Assembly: GCF_900205755.1 (NCBI RefSeq)
Contig: NZ_OANS01000001.1
Location: 1 to 64,000 of the forward strand
DNA: 64,000 bases
DNA from: Polynucleobacter meluiroseus
GTDB taxonomy: Bacteria; Pseudomonadota; Gammaproteobacteria; Burkholderiales; Burkholderiaceae
Reading direction: 5' to 3'
Shown here piece after piece: positions 44,673-55,685 of the stretch. The position numbers and the translations under genes were made by a program. Position 1 is the first letter of the stretch. The number at the start of each line of letters is the position of its first letter. The notes under the pieces are model-generated. The model worked only from the letters and a program-made list of their open reading frames with translations, made no database searches and was not told the DNA's origin.

Positions 44673-44744
44673 ATTTCTAGTACAATCCGCCGCCACAGGC
44701 AATATTGATAAAAGGTAGCAAAACTTTGGCAGAATGAGGCAATA

Positions 44745-45245
44745 ATGCTTCAAACCCATAGAAAGAATGAGATGACGGTAAAAACACCTACAAAATCTAC
44801 AACTACTGCTAAAGCCAGTAGTAAAGCAAGCAAAGACGCCATCACCACTGATGCTGAACTGCTCGCTATGTCCGAGAAGGACTATATGAACGCAGCTCAA
44901 TTAGATTTTTTCCGTCAGAAGCTCACGACTCTAAAAAATGATATTTTGAAGAATGCCTCACAAACTACAGAGCATTTGCGTGAAAACATTTTGGTACCCG
45001 ATCCTGCAGATCGCGCGACCATCGAAGAAGAGCATGCTTTAGAGTTGCGCACTCGCGACCGCGAACGCAAGCTATTGAAAAAAGTGGAACAAGCTCTTGC
45101 GCGCACTGAGTCTGGTGACTACGGCTGGTGTGAAGAGACCGGAGAGCCCATTGGCTTAAATCGTTTGATCGCACGCCCTACTGCGAACTTATCGCTTGAA
45201 GCCCAAGAGCGTCGTGAACTGCGTCAAAAACTATTTGGCGATTAA
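44745..45245 (+). CDS. dksA: DksA-type RNA polymerase regulator with one-cysteine zinc site
   Basis: 166 residues. A coiled coil with the tip motif [11 protein letters not shown] (D86, D89, A91) that enters the polymerase secondary channel. The zinc-finger positions are C129, T132, S150, A153 ([11 protein letters not shown] and SLEAQERRE), so only one of four cysteines remains. This form is common in betaproteobacteria and may make activity less dependent on zinc or redox state. GAGG lies before the ATG at 44745; ATG at 44772 is an alternative. Confidence 0.9.
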   Translation: MLQTHRKNEMTVKTPTKSTTTAKASSKASKDAITTDAELLAMSEKDYMNAAQLDFFRQKLTTLKNDILKNASQTTEHLRENILVPDPADRATIEEEHALELRTRDRERKLLKKVEQALARTESGDYGWCEETGEPIGLNRLIARPTANLSLEAQERRELRQKLFGD

Positions 45246-45267
45246 CTTGCAAGAGACACTGGCTTCA

Positions 45268-46170
45268 ATGACTAAAGCGCTTCCTCACCTTTCCGATATC
45301 CCGCCTCTATTGAAGGCAGAAATTCTGGCAGAAGCTTTGCCGTACATCCGGCAATATCATGGCAAAACGATCGTGATCAAGTATGGCGGAAACGCCATGG
45401 TGGAAGAGCGCCTCAAAGAAAGCTTTGCCCGTGACGTCATCTTGCTTAAGCTAGTAGGCATGAACCCAGTGGTAGTTCATGGTGGAGGTCCGCAAATTGA
45501 CGAGGCCCTGAAAAAGATCGGCAAATCGGGAACTTTTATTCAAGGCATGCGCGTAACCGATGATGAAACCATGGAAGTGGTGGAGTGGGTTTTAGGCGGC
45601 GAAGTGCAGCAAGATATCGTGATGCTGATTAACCACTTTGGCGGTCAGGCAGTTGGCCTCACCGGTAAAGATGGTGGCTTGATTCATGCAAGAAAATTAC
45701 TGATGCCCGATGATAAAAATCCAGGCGCAACTATTGATCTCGGGTTTGTTGGGGAAATAGAAGCCATTAATCCAGCGGTGGTTAAGGCTTTGCAGGATGA
45801 TGCGTTTATTCCTGTGATCTCACCAATTGGCTTTAGCGCCGAAGGACAGGCTTACAACATCAATGCTGATTTAGTCGCAGGCAAGATGGCAGAAATTCTG
45901 CGCGCAGAGAAGTTAGTCATGATGACTAATATTCCAGGGGTGATGGACAAGAGCGGCAACTTGATTACCGATCTGACCGCCCGAGAAATTGATGAGCTGT
46001 TTGCTGACGGCACGATCTCTGGGGGGATGTTGCCTAAGATCTCCTCAGCGTTAGATGCGGCTAAGAGCGGTGTGAATTCAGTGCACATTATTGATGGCCG
46101 TATTGAGCATTCGCTACTCTTGGAAATTTTGACCGAACAGGCTTTTGGTACGATGATTCGTTCCAAATAA
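45268..46170 (+). CDS. argB: Acetylglutamate kinase
   Basis: 300 residues. [20 protein letters not shown] and [17 protein letters not shown] bind substrate and [20 protein letters not shown] is near the end. It phosphorylates N-acetylglutamate in arginine synthesis. Feedback regulation by arginine is possible but not visible here. ATG at 45268 gives the normal N-terminus. Confidence 0.95.
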   Translation: MTKALPHLSDIPPLLKAEILAEALPYIRQYHGKTIVIKYGGNAMVEERLKESFARDVILLKLVGMNPVVVHGGGPQIDEALKKIGKSGTFIQGMRVTDDETMEVVEWVLGGEVQQDIVMLINHFGGQAVGLTGKDGGLIHARKLLMPDDKNPGATIDLGFVGEIEAINPAVVKALQDDAFIPVISPIGFSAEGQAYNINADLVAGKMAEILRAEKLVMMTNIPGVMDKSGNLITDLTAREIDELFADGTISGGMLPKISSALDAAKSGVNSVHIIDGRIEHSLLLEILTEQAFGTMIRSK

Positions 46171-46175
46171 AACAA

Positions 46176-46832
46176 ATGACTATGCGCGATTCTCAAGAGC
46201 CAGAAGATCAAGCAATGAGTGTTGCCGAAGAGGGCAAGACACGTAAACGTCCGCGCCCTGGTGAGCGTCGCTTACAAATATTGCAAGTGCTCGCAGAGAT
46301 GCTGCAGAACCCCAAGGCGGAGCGTGTCACTACCGCAGCTTTAGCGGCAAAAATTCAGGTATCTGAGGCTGCCCTCTATCGTCATTTCGCTAGCAAAGCG
46401 CAGATGTTTGAGGGTTTGATTGCCTTTATAGAGCAAACGGTCTTTGGTTTGATTAATCAGATCAATCAAAAAGAAGAATCCGGTCTTGCGCAAGCGAAGG
46501 GCATATTGCAGATGCTGCTCTTCTTTGCTGAAAAAAATCCAGGCATGACCCGTGTTTTGCTGGGTGACGCTCTTTTGCAGGAAGACGATCGCTTGCAAGA
46601 GCGTATCACGCAGGTCTTAGATCGGGTGGAGTCTTCACTCAAGCAAGCTTTGCGTATTGCGCAAACTGAGCGCGGTAATTTAGCTCAACTTGGTCAAGAT
46701 GAAGTAAGCATTCGTGCCGCTCTATTAATGAGCTTTGTTTTGGGTCGCTGGCATCGTTTTGCGCGAAGTGGATTCAAAAAATTGCCAACCGAAGCATCTG
46801 AAATTAGTTTGCGCATTCTTCTTTCAGAATGA
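46176..46832 (+). CDS. slmA: SlmA-like nucleoid occlusion factor (TetR family)
   Basis: 218 residues. N-terminal HTH ([40 protein letters not shown]) and a long helical C-terminal domain. The sequence resembles E. coli SlmA, which binds DNA sites and blocks FtsZ assembly over the nucleoid. Overlap of 4 bases with metX. A general TetR regulator is less likely. Confidence 0.75.
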   Translation: MTMRDSQEPEDQAMSVAEEGKTRKRPRPGERRLQILQVLAEMLQNPKAERVTTAALAAKIQVSEAALYRHFASKAQMFEGLIAFIEQTVFGLINQINQKEESGLAQAKGILQMLLFFAEKNPGMTRVLLGDALLQEDDRLQERITQVLDRVESSLKQALRIAQTERGNLAQLGQDEVSIRAALLMSFVLGRWHRFARSGFKKLPTEASEISLRILLSE

Positions 46833-47968
46833 GTGAGTTACACCTCTCTAGAAACACTATTCACTTTGCCGAGCCCTTGCCTTTGCAGAGTGGCGCCGTT
46901 CTGGCTGGCTACAATTTAGTTATTGAAACTTATGGCAAGCTCAATGCAGACAAAAGTAATGCTGTTTTAATTTGCCATGCACTAAATGCATCGCACCATG
47001 TTGCTGGCCCTGATCCAGAAAATGATGCAGACATAGGTTGGTGGGACAACATGATTGGCCCCGGAAAACCGGTAGACACAGACAAGTTTTTTGTTATTGG
47101 CTTAAATAATTTAGGCTCCTGCTTTGGGTCAACTGGCCCGATGAGTCTTAACCCCGCTACTGGCAAGCCATACGGCGCCGACTTCCCGGTAGTTACGGTT
47201 GAGGATTGGGTAAATACACAGGCGCGCTTGGCTGACAAATTAGGTATCCGTCGTTTTGCAGCTGTCATGGGCGGAAGTTTGGGAGGCATGCAGGCCTTAG
47301 CTTGGGCTATCCAGTTTCCCAAGCGCTTGGCGCATTGCGTAGTGATTGCCTCTACACCAAAACTCAGCGCCCAAAATATTGCCTTTAACGAGGTGGCGCG
47401 CAATGCCATTTTGTCGGATCCTGATTTCCATGGCGGTAATTTTTATGAATACGGAGTCATTCCTAAGCGTGGCCTAAGGCTAGCGCGCATGATCGGCCAT
47501 ATCACTTATTTATCGGATGCCGACATGGCAGAAAAGTTTGGGCGTGAATTACAAAGGCCGCATGGTGAGTCCAATGACTACCGCTTTAGCTTTGATGTGG
47601 AGTTTGAAGTAGAGAGCTATCTACGCTATCAAGGCGATAAGTTTTCTACCTACTTTGACGCCAATACCTATTTGCTAATTACTCGCGCCCTAGACTATTT
47701 TGATCCCTCGCGCCGTTATGGCGGCAGCTTAAATCGCACGCTTGCTGAGGTGCAAGCAAAATTCTTAGTGGTGAGCTTTTCTACTGACTGGCGTTTTCCA
47801 CCCAATCGCAGTCGTGAAATTGTGGAGTCGTTATTGAGCAATCGGAGTGAAGTCAGTTACGCCGAGATTGATGCTCCTCATGGCCACGACGCTTTTTTAC
47901 TGGATGACCCGCGTTATCACAACTTGATTCGCGCTTATTTTGGACAAATGCTGGAGGTTCAAACATGA
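46829..47968 (+). CDS. metX: Homoserine O-acyltransferase MetX
   Basis: 379 residues, alpha/beta-hydrolase fold. Nucleophile S150 in [14 protein letters not shown], and [12 protein letters not shown] carries the catalytic His. Acylates homoserine in methionine synthesis; whether it uses acetyl- or succinyl-CoA cannot be read with certainty (many proteobacterial MetX with MetW use succinyl-CoA). Overlaps slmA and metW by 4 bases each. Confidence 0.9.
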   Translation: MSELHLSRNTIHFAEPLPLQSGAVLAGYNLVIETYGKLNADKSNAVLICHALNASHHVAGPDPENDADIGWWDNMIGPGKPVDTDKFFVIGLNNLGSCFGSTGPMSLNPATGKPYGADFPVVTVEDWVNTQARLADKLGIRRFAAVMGGSLGGMQALAWAIQFPKRLAHCVVIASTPKLSAQNIAFNEVARNAILSDPDFHGGNFYEYGVIPKRGLRLARMIGHITYLSDADMAEKFGRELQRPHGESNDYRFSFDVEFEVESYLRYQGDKFSTYFDANTYLLITRALDYFDPSRRYGGSLNRTLAEVQAKFLVVSFSTDWRFPPNRSREIVESLLSNRSEVSYAEIDAPHGHDAFLLDDPRYHNLIRAYFGQMLEVQT

Positions 47969-48546
47969 TGCGCGCAGACTTTAAGGCCATTGCCGATTGG
48001 ATTGCTCCGCACAGCCAAGTTTTAGACTTAGGTTGTGGCGATGGTGGTTTTCTGGAATATCTGCATAAGCAAAAACCCGTCCATGCTTACGGCGTTGAAA
48101 TCGATGATGGACAAGTTTTATCTTGTGTAGAAAAAGGCTTGAATGTCATTCAGCAAAACCTGGAGGGCGGTCTAGCGCTTTTTGAGGACGACAGTTTTGA
48201 CACGGTTGTCCTGTCGCAAACCTTGCAGACCATCCATCAAACAGAGAAGATCTTGCGTGAGGTAGTTCGGGTTGGCAAGGAGTCGGTAGTGTCCTTTCCG
48301 AACTTTGGTCATTGGTCGCATCGCTTGGCTGTTGGATTGGGCCGGATGCCAGTATCAAAAAGCCTGCCCTATCAGTGGTACAACACTCCCAATGTGCGCG
48401 TCCTGACCGTGGCCGACTTTGAAAAATTAGCATCGACCTTGGGTCTTAAAATAGTGGATCAATGCATCTTGCATGAGGGTCGCCCCGTCACTCTAATGCC
48501 CAATCTATTCGGCAGCTTGGCGCTCTTTCGTATTCGACGTGCTTAA
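47965..48546 (+). CDS. metW: MetW, methionine biosynthesis protein
   Basis: 193 residues with the SAM-dependent methyltransferase-like core ([18 protein letters not shown]). MetW always accompanies MetX in betaproteobacteria and is needed for its activity. Overlap ATGATG/TGA with metX; overlaps the transporter gene by 8 bases. Confidence 0.9.
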   Translation: MMRADFKAIADWIAPHSQVLDLGCGDGGFLEYLHKQKPVHAYGVEIDDGQVLSCVEKGLNVIQQNLEGGLALFEDDSFDTVVLSQTLQTIHQTEKILREVVRVGKESVVSFPNFGHWSHRLAVGLGRMPVSKSLPYQWYNTPNVRVLTVADFEKLASTLGLKIVDQCILHEGRPVTLMPNLFGSLALFRIRRA

Positions 48547-49870
48547 TGCAATCCGGTCATGGCTAAACGATTTTCGGGTTTACCTCGAATGGCCTTGCCT
48601 GCGAATGCTGTTTCTAGGTTTCTCAGCAGGATTGCCTTTATTGCTTATTCTTGGCACGCTCAGCTTTTGGTTGCGTGAAGCGGGTATTGATCGCAGCACC
48701 ATTGGGTACTTGACTTGGGTCGGTCTGATCTATGCCTTTAAATGGTTATGGGCGCCACTAGTTGATCGGTTGCCCATTCCCTTCTTTTCTAGATGGTTGG
48801 GTAGAAGGCGGAGTTGGTTATTGTTGGCCCAAGCACTCATCATTGCAGGTCTTTTGGGAATGTCTACCTTAGATCCTAAGGTATCTCTGAACGCAATTGT
48901 GTGGTGTGCTCTATTGGTTGCATTTGGTTCAGCTACGCAAGATATCGCTTTGGACGCCTTTCGGATTGAATCGGCTGATAGCCAGCGGCAGGCTGCCTTA
49001 GCGGCTACATATCAAACAGGTTATCGCTTTGCCTTGATCTGGGCGGGTGCAGGCGTGTTGTGGCTAGCGGCTAGAGCGCAGATAGATTCCGCTATCTACG
49101 ATCCCGGCGCATGGCAATTTGCCTATCGGTGGATGGCTGCTTCGATTGGTATTGGTGTGCTCACCACTTTATTGAGCAAGGAGCCAATCCGCGTCGTAAT
49201 ACCAAGAGCGCGGAACGCAAAAGCCTGGCTACATCAAACCCTGATCGAACCCTTTGCCGACTTTATTCAGCGCTATCGCTGGCACGCTGTGGCTATTCTT
49301 GGCCTAATTGCCATCTACCGAATTAGTGATGTGGTGATGGGAATTATGGCCAATCCCTTTTATGTGGATATGGGTTACACCAAAGATGAAGTAGCTGCGG
49401 TTAGTAAAGTATTTGGGGTCATCATGACTTTAGTGGGTGCTTTTATTGGTGGAGTTTTCACTATGCGCTTTGGGGTGATGCGGGTTCTATTTTTGGGTGC
49501 TTTTTTATCTTCTGCGAGTAACTTATTGTTTGCTTGGTTAGCCACGCGGGGCCATGATTTGCAAGGACTCATCTGGGTGATTTCCGCAGATAACCTGAGC
49601 TCAGGGATTGCAAGCGCGGCCTTTATCGCGTTTCTGTCATCGCTTACGAACGTGAAATATTCGGCGACGCAATATGCTTTATTCAGCTCCATGATGCTCT
49701 TGCTGCCGAAGTGGCTGGCGGGATTTTCTGGGGTGTTCGTAGATTCTTTTGGTTACCAAGCCTTCTTCTTTGGCACCGCCATTATTGGCGCTCCAGTCTT
49801 AATACTCGTCTGGCTGGTGATTCACTTCAAGCTAGTCGAATTTAAGCGGCACGATGCCCAAGTAGAGTAA
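48539..49870 (+). CDS. AmpG-like muropeptide permease
   Basis: 443 residues, about 12 membrane helices. WPCLRMLFLGFSAGLPLLLI, then WLREAGIDRSTIGYL and ATQDIALDAFRIE, are AmpG signatures. It imports anhydromuropeptides for peptidoglycan recycling. GTG start at 48539, 8 bases inside metW. Confidence 0.85.
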   Translation: MLNAIRSWLNDFRVYLEWPCLRMLFLGFSAGLPLLLILGTLSFWLREAGIDRSTIGYLTWVGLIYAFKWLWAPLVDRLPIPFFSRWLGRRRSWLLLAQALIIAGLLGMSTLDPKVSLNAIVWCALLVAFGSATQDIALDAFRIESADSQRQAALAATYQTGYRFALIWAGAGVLWLAARAQIDSAIYDPGAWQFAYRWMAASIGIGVLTTLLSKEPIRVVIPRARNAKAWLHQTLIEPFADFIQRYRWHAVAILGLIAIYRISDVVMGIMANPFYVDMGYTKDEVAAVSKVFGVIMTLVGAFIGGVFTMRFGVMRVLFLGAFLSSASNLLFAWLATRGHDLQGLIWVISADNLSSGIASAAFIAFLSSLTNVKYSATQYALFSSMMLLLPKWLAGFSGVFVDSFGYQAFFFGTAIIGAPVLILVWLVIHFKLVEFKRHDAQVE

Positions 49871-49875
49871 AAAGC

Positions 49876-50658
49876 CTAGAGCTGCCAGTCGTAGTCCACT
49901 GTCAAGGGCGCATGATCTGAAAAGCGCTCTGCCTTATACACTGACGTTTTTTGCGCACTCGCTGCAATCCCTTGTGTAGCAAGGTGATAATCAATGCGCC
50001 ACCCCACGTTCTTGGCATAGGCCTGACCCCGATTGCTCCACCAGGTGTAGCAGGCGTCCGTTGCCTCTGGCTCTAACTGGCGATACACATCGACGTATCC
50101 AACTTGATCGAATAGCTTAGTAAGCCACGCTCGCTCTTCTGGCAAGAAGCCAGAGTTCTTGAGGTTGCCTTTCCAGTTCTTGAGATCCATCTCGTGGTGG
50201 GCGATATTGACATCACCACAGAGCACTATTTCACGACCAGACTTTTTAAGCTCAATTAAGTGGGGCAAGAAAGAGTCGAGATAGCGGTATTTCGCTTCCT
50301 GGCGCTCAGGTGAGCTAGACCCAGAGGGCATGTATACCGAAAGAATAGAGAGCCTTTTAAAACGCACCTCAACATATCGCCCCTCAGCATCAAACTTAGC
50401 ATTGCCATAGCCGTAAAGCACTTCATCGGGTTGGTGGGGGGTATAAATCCCGCAGCCGCTATAACCTTTTTTCTCAGCATGATGAAAGTAGGCATTCAAG
50501 CCATCTGGATGAAGAATGGCATCCTCCAAGTCGTCTTTCTGCGCCTTTAATTCTTGCATGCAAACAAAGTCAGGCTTTTGCTGAACTACCCAAGGTAGAA
50601 AGCCTTTTTTGACTGCGGAGCGAATACCGTTGAGGTTGGCAGAAATGATGCGTAACAT
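49876..50658 (-). CDS. xthA: Exodeoxyribonuclease III
   Basis: 260 residues of the AP endonuclease/exonuclease III family. ISANLNGIRSAVKKGFLPWV, CMQELKAQ, VLCGDVNIAHHEMDLKNWKG, and the final SDHAPLTVDY hold the catalytic residues. It repairs abasic sites. Its start is 8 bases from the divergent pyrE start. Confidence 0.9.
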   Translation of the reverse strand: MLRIISANLNGIRSAVKKGFLPWVVQQKPDFVCMQELKAQKDDLEDAILHPDGLNAYFHHAEKKGYSGCGIYTPHQPDEVLYGYGNAKFDAEGRYVEVRFKRLSILSVYMPSGSSSPERQEAKYRYLDSFLPHLIELKKSGREIVLCGDVNIAHHEMDLKNWKGNLKNSGFLPEERAWLTKLFDQVGYVDVYRQLEPEATDACYTWWSNRGQAYAKNVGWRIDYHLATQGIAASAQKTSVYKAERFSDHAPLTVDYDWQL

Positions 50659-50666
50659 GGAGGCCT

Positions 50667-51335
50667 ATGAGCTCAAAAAATTCTAATCAAGATAACTTCA
50701 TTCAATTCGCCTTAGAGGCAAATGTTTTGTCATTTGGGGAGTTTAAAACCAAAGCAGGACGTCTCTCACCTTATTTTTTTAATGCGGGTGGATTTAATGA
50801 TGGCGCACGTTTACGTGCCTTAGGAAGCTACTACGCGAAAGCCTTGCAGCAGTCCAAAGTGGCTTTCGATATGTTGTATGGACCAGCCTATAAAGGCATC
50901 ACGCTTGCGGCCGCCACTGCCATTGCTTTGGTTGATGAGGGGCGTAATGTTCCATATGCCTACAACCGGAAGGAAGCAAAAGATCACGGTGAGGGCGGCT
51001 CATTGGTGGGCGCACCCGTTAAAGGCAAGGTTGTGATTGTGGACGATGTGATCTCCGCCGGGACGTCGGTAAGAGAGTCAGTCAATCTGATTCGGGCGGC
51101 TGGCGCTGAGCCCGTCGCCGTTTTAATTGCCCTAGATCGTATGGAAAAGTCAGGTACTGCTGTTGACATTGGCGAGAAGTCTGCGGTACAGGCTGTCGAA
51201 GAGGAGCTGGGCTTACCCGTGATCGCTATTGCCAATTTAACCGACTTAATGTCTTTTTTAACTGCGTCGAGTGATGCACAGCTAAATCAATATTTGCCAG
51301 CAGTGCGGGCTTACCGAGAAAAGTACGGCATTTAG
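50667..51335 (+). CDS. pyrE: Orotate phosphoribosyltransferase
   Basis: 222 residues. PRPP-binding VVIVDDVISAGTS and GPAYKGITLAAATAIAL. Fifth step of UMP synthesis. GGAGG lies between the two divergent start codons and serves this gene; promoters must lie inside xthA or overlap it. No attenuator seen. Confidence 0.9.
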   Translation: MSSKNSNQDNFIQFALEANVLSFGEFKTKAGRLSPYFFNAGGFNDGARLRALGSYYAKALQQSKVAFDMLYGPAYKGITLAAATAIALVDEGRNVPYAYNRKEAKDHGEGGSLVGAPVKGKVVIVDDVISAGTSVRESVNLIRAAGAEPVAVLIALDRMEKSGTAVDIGEKSAVQAVEEELGLPVIAIANLTDLMSFLTASSDAQLNQYLPAVRAYREKYGI

Positions 51336-51361
51336 ATCGAGGAAGACTTTAGCGATTTACT

Positions 51362-52264
51362 TTAAATCGCTACCTCGCCCTCAAAGACGGTCATGGCGGG
51401 ACCAGTCATGATGACGGGCTGGGCCACGCCACCCCAAGCAACGAGTAAATCACCACCCCGAGTATGAACCGTGACTGGAGAGTCCAACAAGCCTCGACGA
51501 ATGCCTGAGACTACCGCAGCACAAGCACCAGTGCCGCAGGCTAGGGTCTCACCCGCTCCTCGCTCAAAGACCCTTAAATGGATCTCATGGCGATTGAGTA
51601 TTTGCATATATCCCGCATTGACTCGGTTTGGAAAGGCGCCATGCTTTTCTATCGAAGGCCCCTCTTCCAAAACGGGCGCGCTATTGATATCGCCGACTAC
51701 CTGAACCGCATGCGGGTTACCCATCGACACAACCCCAACCCAACTATCGTGTGTGGCTGGCGTTGTCAAAGGTAAGGCATACAAGGTCTCATGAAATTCT
51801 TGCAGGGTATGAAGTCCTGCGGCATTAAATGGAATGAAGTCATGCTCAAAGATAGGTGCGCCCATATCCACCTCTACTTGACCATCGGGGTGTGACTTGA
51901 GGGTCAGCACGGTATGAGCCACCTCCACGCGAAGGGGGTTCTTAGAAGAGAGCCCTTGATCTTGTATGAAGCGCACAAAGCAACGCGAACCGTTGCCGCA
52001 TTGCTCTACTTCGCCACCATCCGCATTAAAAATACGATACCGAAAATCAGCATCAGGTCGAGTGGCTTTTTCAACTATCAAAATTTGATCTGCGCCAACG
52101 CCTAACTGTCGGTGCGCTAACTTTCGCCATTGGTCGGGTGTGATGTTGGCAAGATCCTGATCAATTCCATTGAGCACAATGAAATCATTTCCAGCCCCGT
52201 GCATTTTGGTAAAGCGGAGTTTGCGGGAGGCTGTGTCCGAGGTTGGGTATAAAGTTGCGCTCAC
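51362..52264 (-). CDS. dapF: Diaminopimelate epimerase
   Basis: 300 residues. Catalytic cysteines in CGNGSRC (C89) and CGTGACA. Converts LL- to meso-diaminopimelate for peptidoglycan and lysine. GTG start at 52264; no ATG upstream of the conserved [11 protein letters not shown]. Downstream of the two acyltransferase genes on the same strand. Confidence 0.95.
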   Translation of the reverse strand: MSATLYPTSDTASRKLRFTKMHGAGNDFIVLNGIDQDLANITPDQWRKLAHRQLGVGADQILIVEKATRPDADFRYRIFNADGGEVEQCGNGSRCFVRFIQDQGLSSKNPLRVEVAHTVLTLKSHPDGQVEVDMGAPIFEHDFIPFNAAGLHTLQEFHETLYALPLTTPATHDSWVGVVSMGNPHAVQVVGDINSAPVLEEGPSIEKHGAFPNRVNAGYMQILNRHEIHLRVFERGAGETLACGTGACAAVVSGIRRGLLDSPVTVHTRGGDLLVAWGGVAQPVIMTGPAMTVFEGEVAI

Positions 52265-52279
52265 ATGAGGTCCGATAAG

Positions 52280-53185
52280 TCAGGTTTTTTGATAGATGCT
52301 AGGCTCGCCAGGGGGCCGGTGTTTAAAGCGTTTATGTACCCAATAGTACTCCGCTGGTCTTTCGCGAACAAGGTCCTCAATGACTCGATTTAAACGCGCA
52401 GTGTCTTCTTCGACGCTATCGCTTGGGAAGTTTGGCAGAGGCGCGGTGATATTGCAGGTATAGCCGCGCAGATCCGGGTTGAGGGTGGTTGTCATGAGGC
52501 AGACTTCCGCCCCACTCATTTTGGCCAAACGAGACACTGAGGTAATGGTGCTTGTTTGAATGCCAAAGAAAGGCACAAAGATTGAATCGCGCGGTCCCAA
52601 ATCAATATCAGGAGCAATGAAGATGAAATTCCCTGTTTGGATTTCTCGAATCAGGTCGCGTAGACGACTCTGCCTTTCGATGGATTTACCGCCAAAGCGA
52701 TTACGCCACTCAATCATCTTTTGGTTGAAGAAGGGATTCTTCATGTTTTGATACAGGCCTGCACCTCGGGGCCAATCATGTTGACTGGCGAGAGCGGAGA
52801 GGGCCATAAAGCCACCCTCGAGCCCAACAAAATGAGGATTGATGAGGAGTCGCGGCTTGCGATCACCCAAAGTAATGGCCGACTTGATGGTGACAATATC
52901 CGTAATTTGTTTGCCACTACCCAACCAGATGCGACTTCTTTCCAAAACACTGCGACCAAATAACTTCCAATGCTGGAGTGCAAGATCGTCAATCTCTGTT
53001 TCGTTTAGGTTGGGAAAGCACAGGCGCAAATTGACTTTGACAACGCGGGCACGCTCATTGGGAATATGCGCAGCTAACCAACCCAAGCCATAGCCCATTT
53101 GCACCGTCATTGAGTAAGGCAAAAAAGCAAATAGACGCAGTAATTTAAGCGACAGGAAATTCAAGATGTTTTGTAAGTAAGTCAT
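52280..53185 (-). CDS. LpxL/HtrB-type lipid A acyltransferase (paralogue 2)
   Basis: 301 residues with catalytic NPHFVGLEG (HX4E), IFIAPDIDLGPRDSIFVPFF and YWVHKRFKHRPPG. Very similar to paralogue 1 at 29156. ATG at 53185 chosen because the longer frame overlaps the upstream gene. 13 bases follow the stop of paralogue 3. Confidence 0.85.
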   Translation of the reverse strand: MTYLQNILNFLSLKLLRLFAFLPYSMTVQMGYGLGWLAAHIPNERARVVKVNLRLCFPNLNETEIDDLALQHWKLFGRSVLERSRIWLGSGKQITDIVTIKSAITLGDRKPRLLINPHFVGLEGGFMALSALASQHDWPRGAGLYQNMKNPFFNQKMIEWRNRFGGKSIERQSRLRDLIREIQTGNFIFIAPDIDLGPRDSIFVPFFGIQTSTITSVSRLAKMSGAEVCLMTTTLNPDLRGYTCNITAPLPNFPSDSVEEDTARLNRVIEDLVRERPAEYYWVHKRFKHRPPGEPSIYQKT

Positions 53186-53198
53186 CGTGACCGTCTTA

Positions 53199-54074
53199 TC
53201 AGTGGATGGCTTGTTCAGTCTCGGGCGGCAATTCTGCGCCAGCCGGATGTTTGTAGCGGTTGTACGCCCAAATAAACTGATTGGGCGCAATCAAAATGGC
53301 ATTTTGGATGGCGATGTTCAGTTCGGTTGCCGCCGAAACTGAATCTTCAGGGAGTGGCGCCAAGCGAGTTGCTTGCATGAGCCATCCTTGACCAAGCGCC
53401 TTGCGTTTAGCAGTAAACATGACGATCGGGGTGTTGTTGCGATTGGCTAGACGGGCTGGCAAAGGAGTTGTGTAAGCAGGACGCCCAAAAAAGGGCACCC
53501 AAACCCCTTCACCGCCACTTGGAACTTGATCCGGCAGAATGCCTATGGCTTCCCCACGGGTGAGGGCGCGCGTCATTTGGCGCACCCCATGTAGATTCGT
53601 GGGCACAAAATGCATATTGGGATAAGAGCGACCCTCTTCCACTACCTCGTTAAGCCATTCTTGACGTGAGGGCCGATACAAAATAGTCGCTGGAAAATGT
53701 TGAGCTAGGACGCGGGGAATAATCTCGAAGCCACCAAGGTGGGGAGTCAACATGACTAAACCATGTCCCTCGCTAATAGCTGACTCCACTACGTCCCAAT
53801 CTTGCACTTCGACCAACTTCAGGGCTTTTTGGGGATTACGCCAAATCCATAAGCTATCCGAAAACAGCATTCCAGAGGCCTTGACGGCAGTCCAAAGCGC
53901 TATTGGCAGGTGACGCGCCTGCATGACGGCCTCATATTGGGGGCGAAAAAGGGCGCGGTATTGCTGGGAGCCCGCATAAGCCAACATGCCTAAGGCAGCA
54001 CCTATTATTTGGGTAAAACCAAGTGGGCAGGCGGCAATGAGCTTTAGGCCGATCTGAAGTAGGAATTTTCTCAC
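53199..54074 (-). CDS. LpxL/HtrB-type lipid A acyltransferase (paralogue 3)
   Basis: 291 residues, with catalytic TPHLGGFEIIPR and IGILPDQVPSGGEGVWVPFF, more like classical HtrB/LpxL than the other two. GTG start at 54074. Probably cotranscribed with paralogue 2 and dapF. Together they would give lipid A two secondary acyl chains. Confidence 0.85.
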   Translation of the reverse strand: MRKFLLQIGLKLIAACPLGFTQIIGAALGMLAYAGSQQYRALFRPQYEAVMQARHLPIALWTAVKASGMLFSDSLWIWRNPQKALKLVEVQDWDVVESAISEGHGLVMLTPHLGGFEIIPRVLAQHFPATILYRPSRQEWLNEVVEEGRSYPNMHFVPTNLHGVRQMTRALTRGEAIGILPDQVPSGGEGVWVPFFGRPAYTTPLPARLANRNNTPIVMFTAKRKALGQGWLMQATRLAPLPEDSVSAATELNIAIQNAILIAPNQFIWAYNRYKHPAGAELPPETEQAIH

Positions 54075-54122
54075 CCTTCTATGATATTCAATGCTGAAGC
54101 AAGACCCTACTTCTTTATCAAT

Positions 54123-54152
54123 TTGATGGCCTTCTTACTTTTGAGATAGAAT
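54123..54152 (+). promoter_or_regulatory. Candidate metK promoter
   Basis: A -35-like TTGATG (54123-54128) and a -10-like TAGAAT (54147-54152) are 18 bp apart, in the gap between the divergent acyltransferase and metK genes. The leader to the ATG at 54278 would be about 120 bases. No known riboswitch was recognised in it. Confidence 0.45.
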
Positions 54153-54277
54153 GAATTCATCGCTGAGTTAAGGCAACTTGCAGGGCGATTCATAAATTCT
54201 GCTAAAGCGTCGCCGTTGTGGTTCCTGGCACGTCGAGTTGTCCATTAGATCGTGTTAATTTTCTTAAGGAATATGCA

Positions 54278-55450
54278 ATGGCAAATGATTACTTCTTCAC
54301 CTCAGAATCCGTCTCTGAAGGTCACCCAGACAAAGTTTCCGACCAAATCTCCGATGCCATCTTAGATGCCATTTTGGAGCAGGACCCCACTGCACGGGTC
54401 GCTGCAGAAACTCTGTGTAATACCGGATTAGTCGTTCTCGCCGGCGAAATTACCACCAATGCGAACGTAGACTACATCCAGATCGCCCGAAATACCTTGC
54501 GTGAAATCGGCTATGACAACACCGCATACGGCATTGACCATAAAGGTTGTGCTGTATTAGTGGCTTATGACAAACAGAGTCCTGACATTGCACAGGGTGT
54601 AGATCAGGCGCATGACGATGGCCTTGACCAAGGTGCTGGCGATCAGGGTCTGATGTTTGGCTATGCTTGTGATGAGACTACTGAGCTCATGCCCATGCCG
54701 ATTCATTTGGCGCACCGTTTAGTGGAACGTCAGTCCCACTTACGTCGTGATGGCCGTTTAAATTGGTTGCGTCCTGACGCTAAGTCTCAAGTAACACTGC
54801 GCTATGTCGATGGCAAGCCTGATTCGATTGATACCGTCGTGTTATCCACTCAGCACGATGAAGAAATTTCGCTCGAGAAATTGCGCGAAGCGGTGATCGA
54901 AGAAATCATTAAACCGGTATTGCCTAAGCATCTCATTAAAGGCGCGATTAAATTCTTGGTCAATCCAACAGGCCGATTTGTGATCGGTGGCCCACAGGGT
55001 GACTGCGGTTTAACCGGGCGCAAAATTATTGTTGATACCTATGGTGGTGCAGCGCCCCATGGTGGTGGCGCTTTTTCCGGAAAAGATCCTTCCAAGGTGG
55101 ATCGCTCAGCAGCCTATGCTGGCCGCTATGTTGCCAAGAACATCGTTGCCGCTGGTTTAGCGAGTAAGTGCTTGATTCAGATCTCTTACGCAATTGGCGT
55201 TGCTAAGCCCACATCCGTGATGGTGAGTACTTTTGGTACTGGCAAGATTGCCGATGAAAAGATCGCCCAATTGGTTTCTGAGCACTTTGACTTGCGCCCC
55301 AAGGGCATTGTGAAAATGCTGAACCTCTTGCGTCCAATTTATCGCAAAACCGCTGCATACGGCCATTTTGGTCGTGAAGAGCCTGAATTCACTTGGGAGC
55401 AGTGTGATAAAGCGCCTGCATTACGTGCAGCAGCTGGCCTATCAGCCTAA
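54278..55450 (+). CDS. metK: S-adenosylmethionine synthetase
   Basis: 390 residues. [20 protein letters not shown] at the start, [12 protein letters not shown] in the middle and [19 protein letters not shown] near the end are MetK signatures. It makes SAM from methionine and ATP. TAAGGA lies before the ATG at 54278. First gene of the activated-methyl cycle cluster. Confidence 0.97.
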   Translation: MANDYFFTSESVSEGHPDKVSDQISDAILDAILEQDPTARVAAETLCNTGLVVLAGEITTNANVDYIQIARNTLREIGYDNTAYGIDHKGCAVLVAYDKQSPDIAQGVDQAHDDGLDQGAGDQGLMFGYACDETTELMPMPIHLAHRLVERQSHLRRDGRLNWLRPDAKSQVTLRYVDGKPDSIDTVVLSTQHDEEISLEKLREAVIEEIIKPVLPKHLIKGAIKFLVNPTGRFVIGGPQGDCGLTGRKIIVDTYGGAAPHGGGAFSGKDPSKVDRSAAYAGRYVAKNIVAAGLASKCLIQISYAIGVAKPTSVMVSTFGTGKIADEKIAQLVSEHFDLRPKGIVKMLNLLRPIYRKTAAYGHFGREEPEFTWEQCDKAPALRAAAGLSA

Positions 55451-55484
55451 TAAGTGGTGATAGTTAAGTAGTAATACAGTCGAA

Positions 55485-55514
55485 CATGGCGAAATTGATT
55501 ACAATTTCGCCATG
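55485..55514 (+). terminator. 13-bp perfect hairpin between metK and the SAH riboswitch
   Basis: CATGGCGAAATTG pairs with CAATTTCGCCATG around a 4-base loop. It could terminate metK transcripts, although no U-run follows. The second arm directly abuts the riboswitch (55515). Confidence 0.5.
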
Positions 55515-55620
55515 CCTTCAAGGAGCGTTGCAAGGAATACTGCGAACCAGTGTTTCCCCAGGCTTGAAGGGAGTGAGTCCTTAGTAACCCGAGGACCTGC
55601 TAATTGCAACCGCGCTCGCT
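55515..55620 (+). promoter_or_regulatory. S-adenosylhomocysteine (SAH) riboswitch
   Basis: P1 is CCTTCAAG (55515-55522) with CTTGAAGG (55563-55570). The core GGAGCGTTGCAA (55522-55533) pairs as a pseudoknot with TTGCAACCGCGCTC (55604-55617): GAGCG with CGCTC and GTTGCAA with TTGCAAC. This is the layout of the known ahcY-associated SAH riboswitch, which turns on SAH hydrolase when SAH accumulates. It lies 65 bases upstream of the ahcY ATG. Confidence 0.9.
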
Positions 55621-55685
55621 AACCCATGATTCAATGGCTAGCGAGTATCTACTCCAGCGTTGAATCGTATTTAGCTGGAGCTTTC

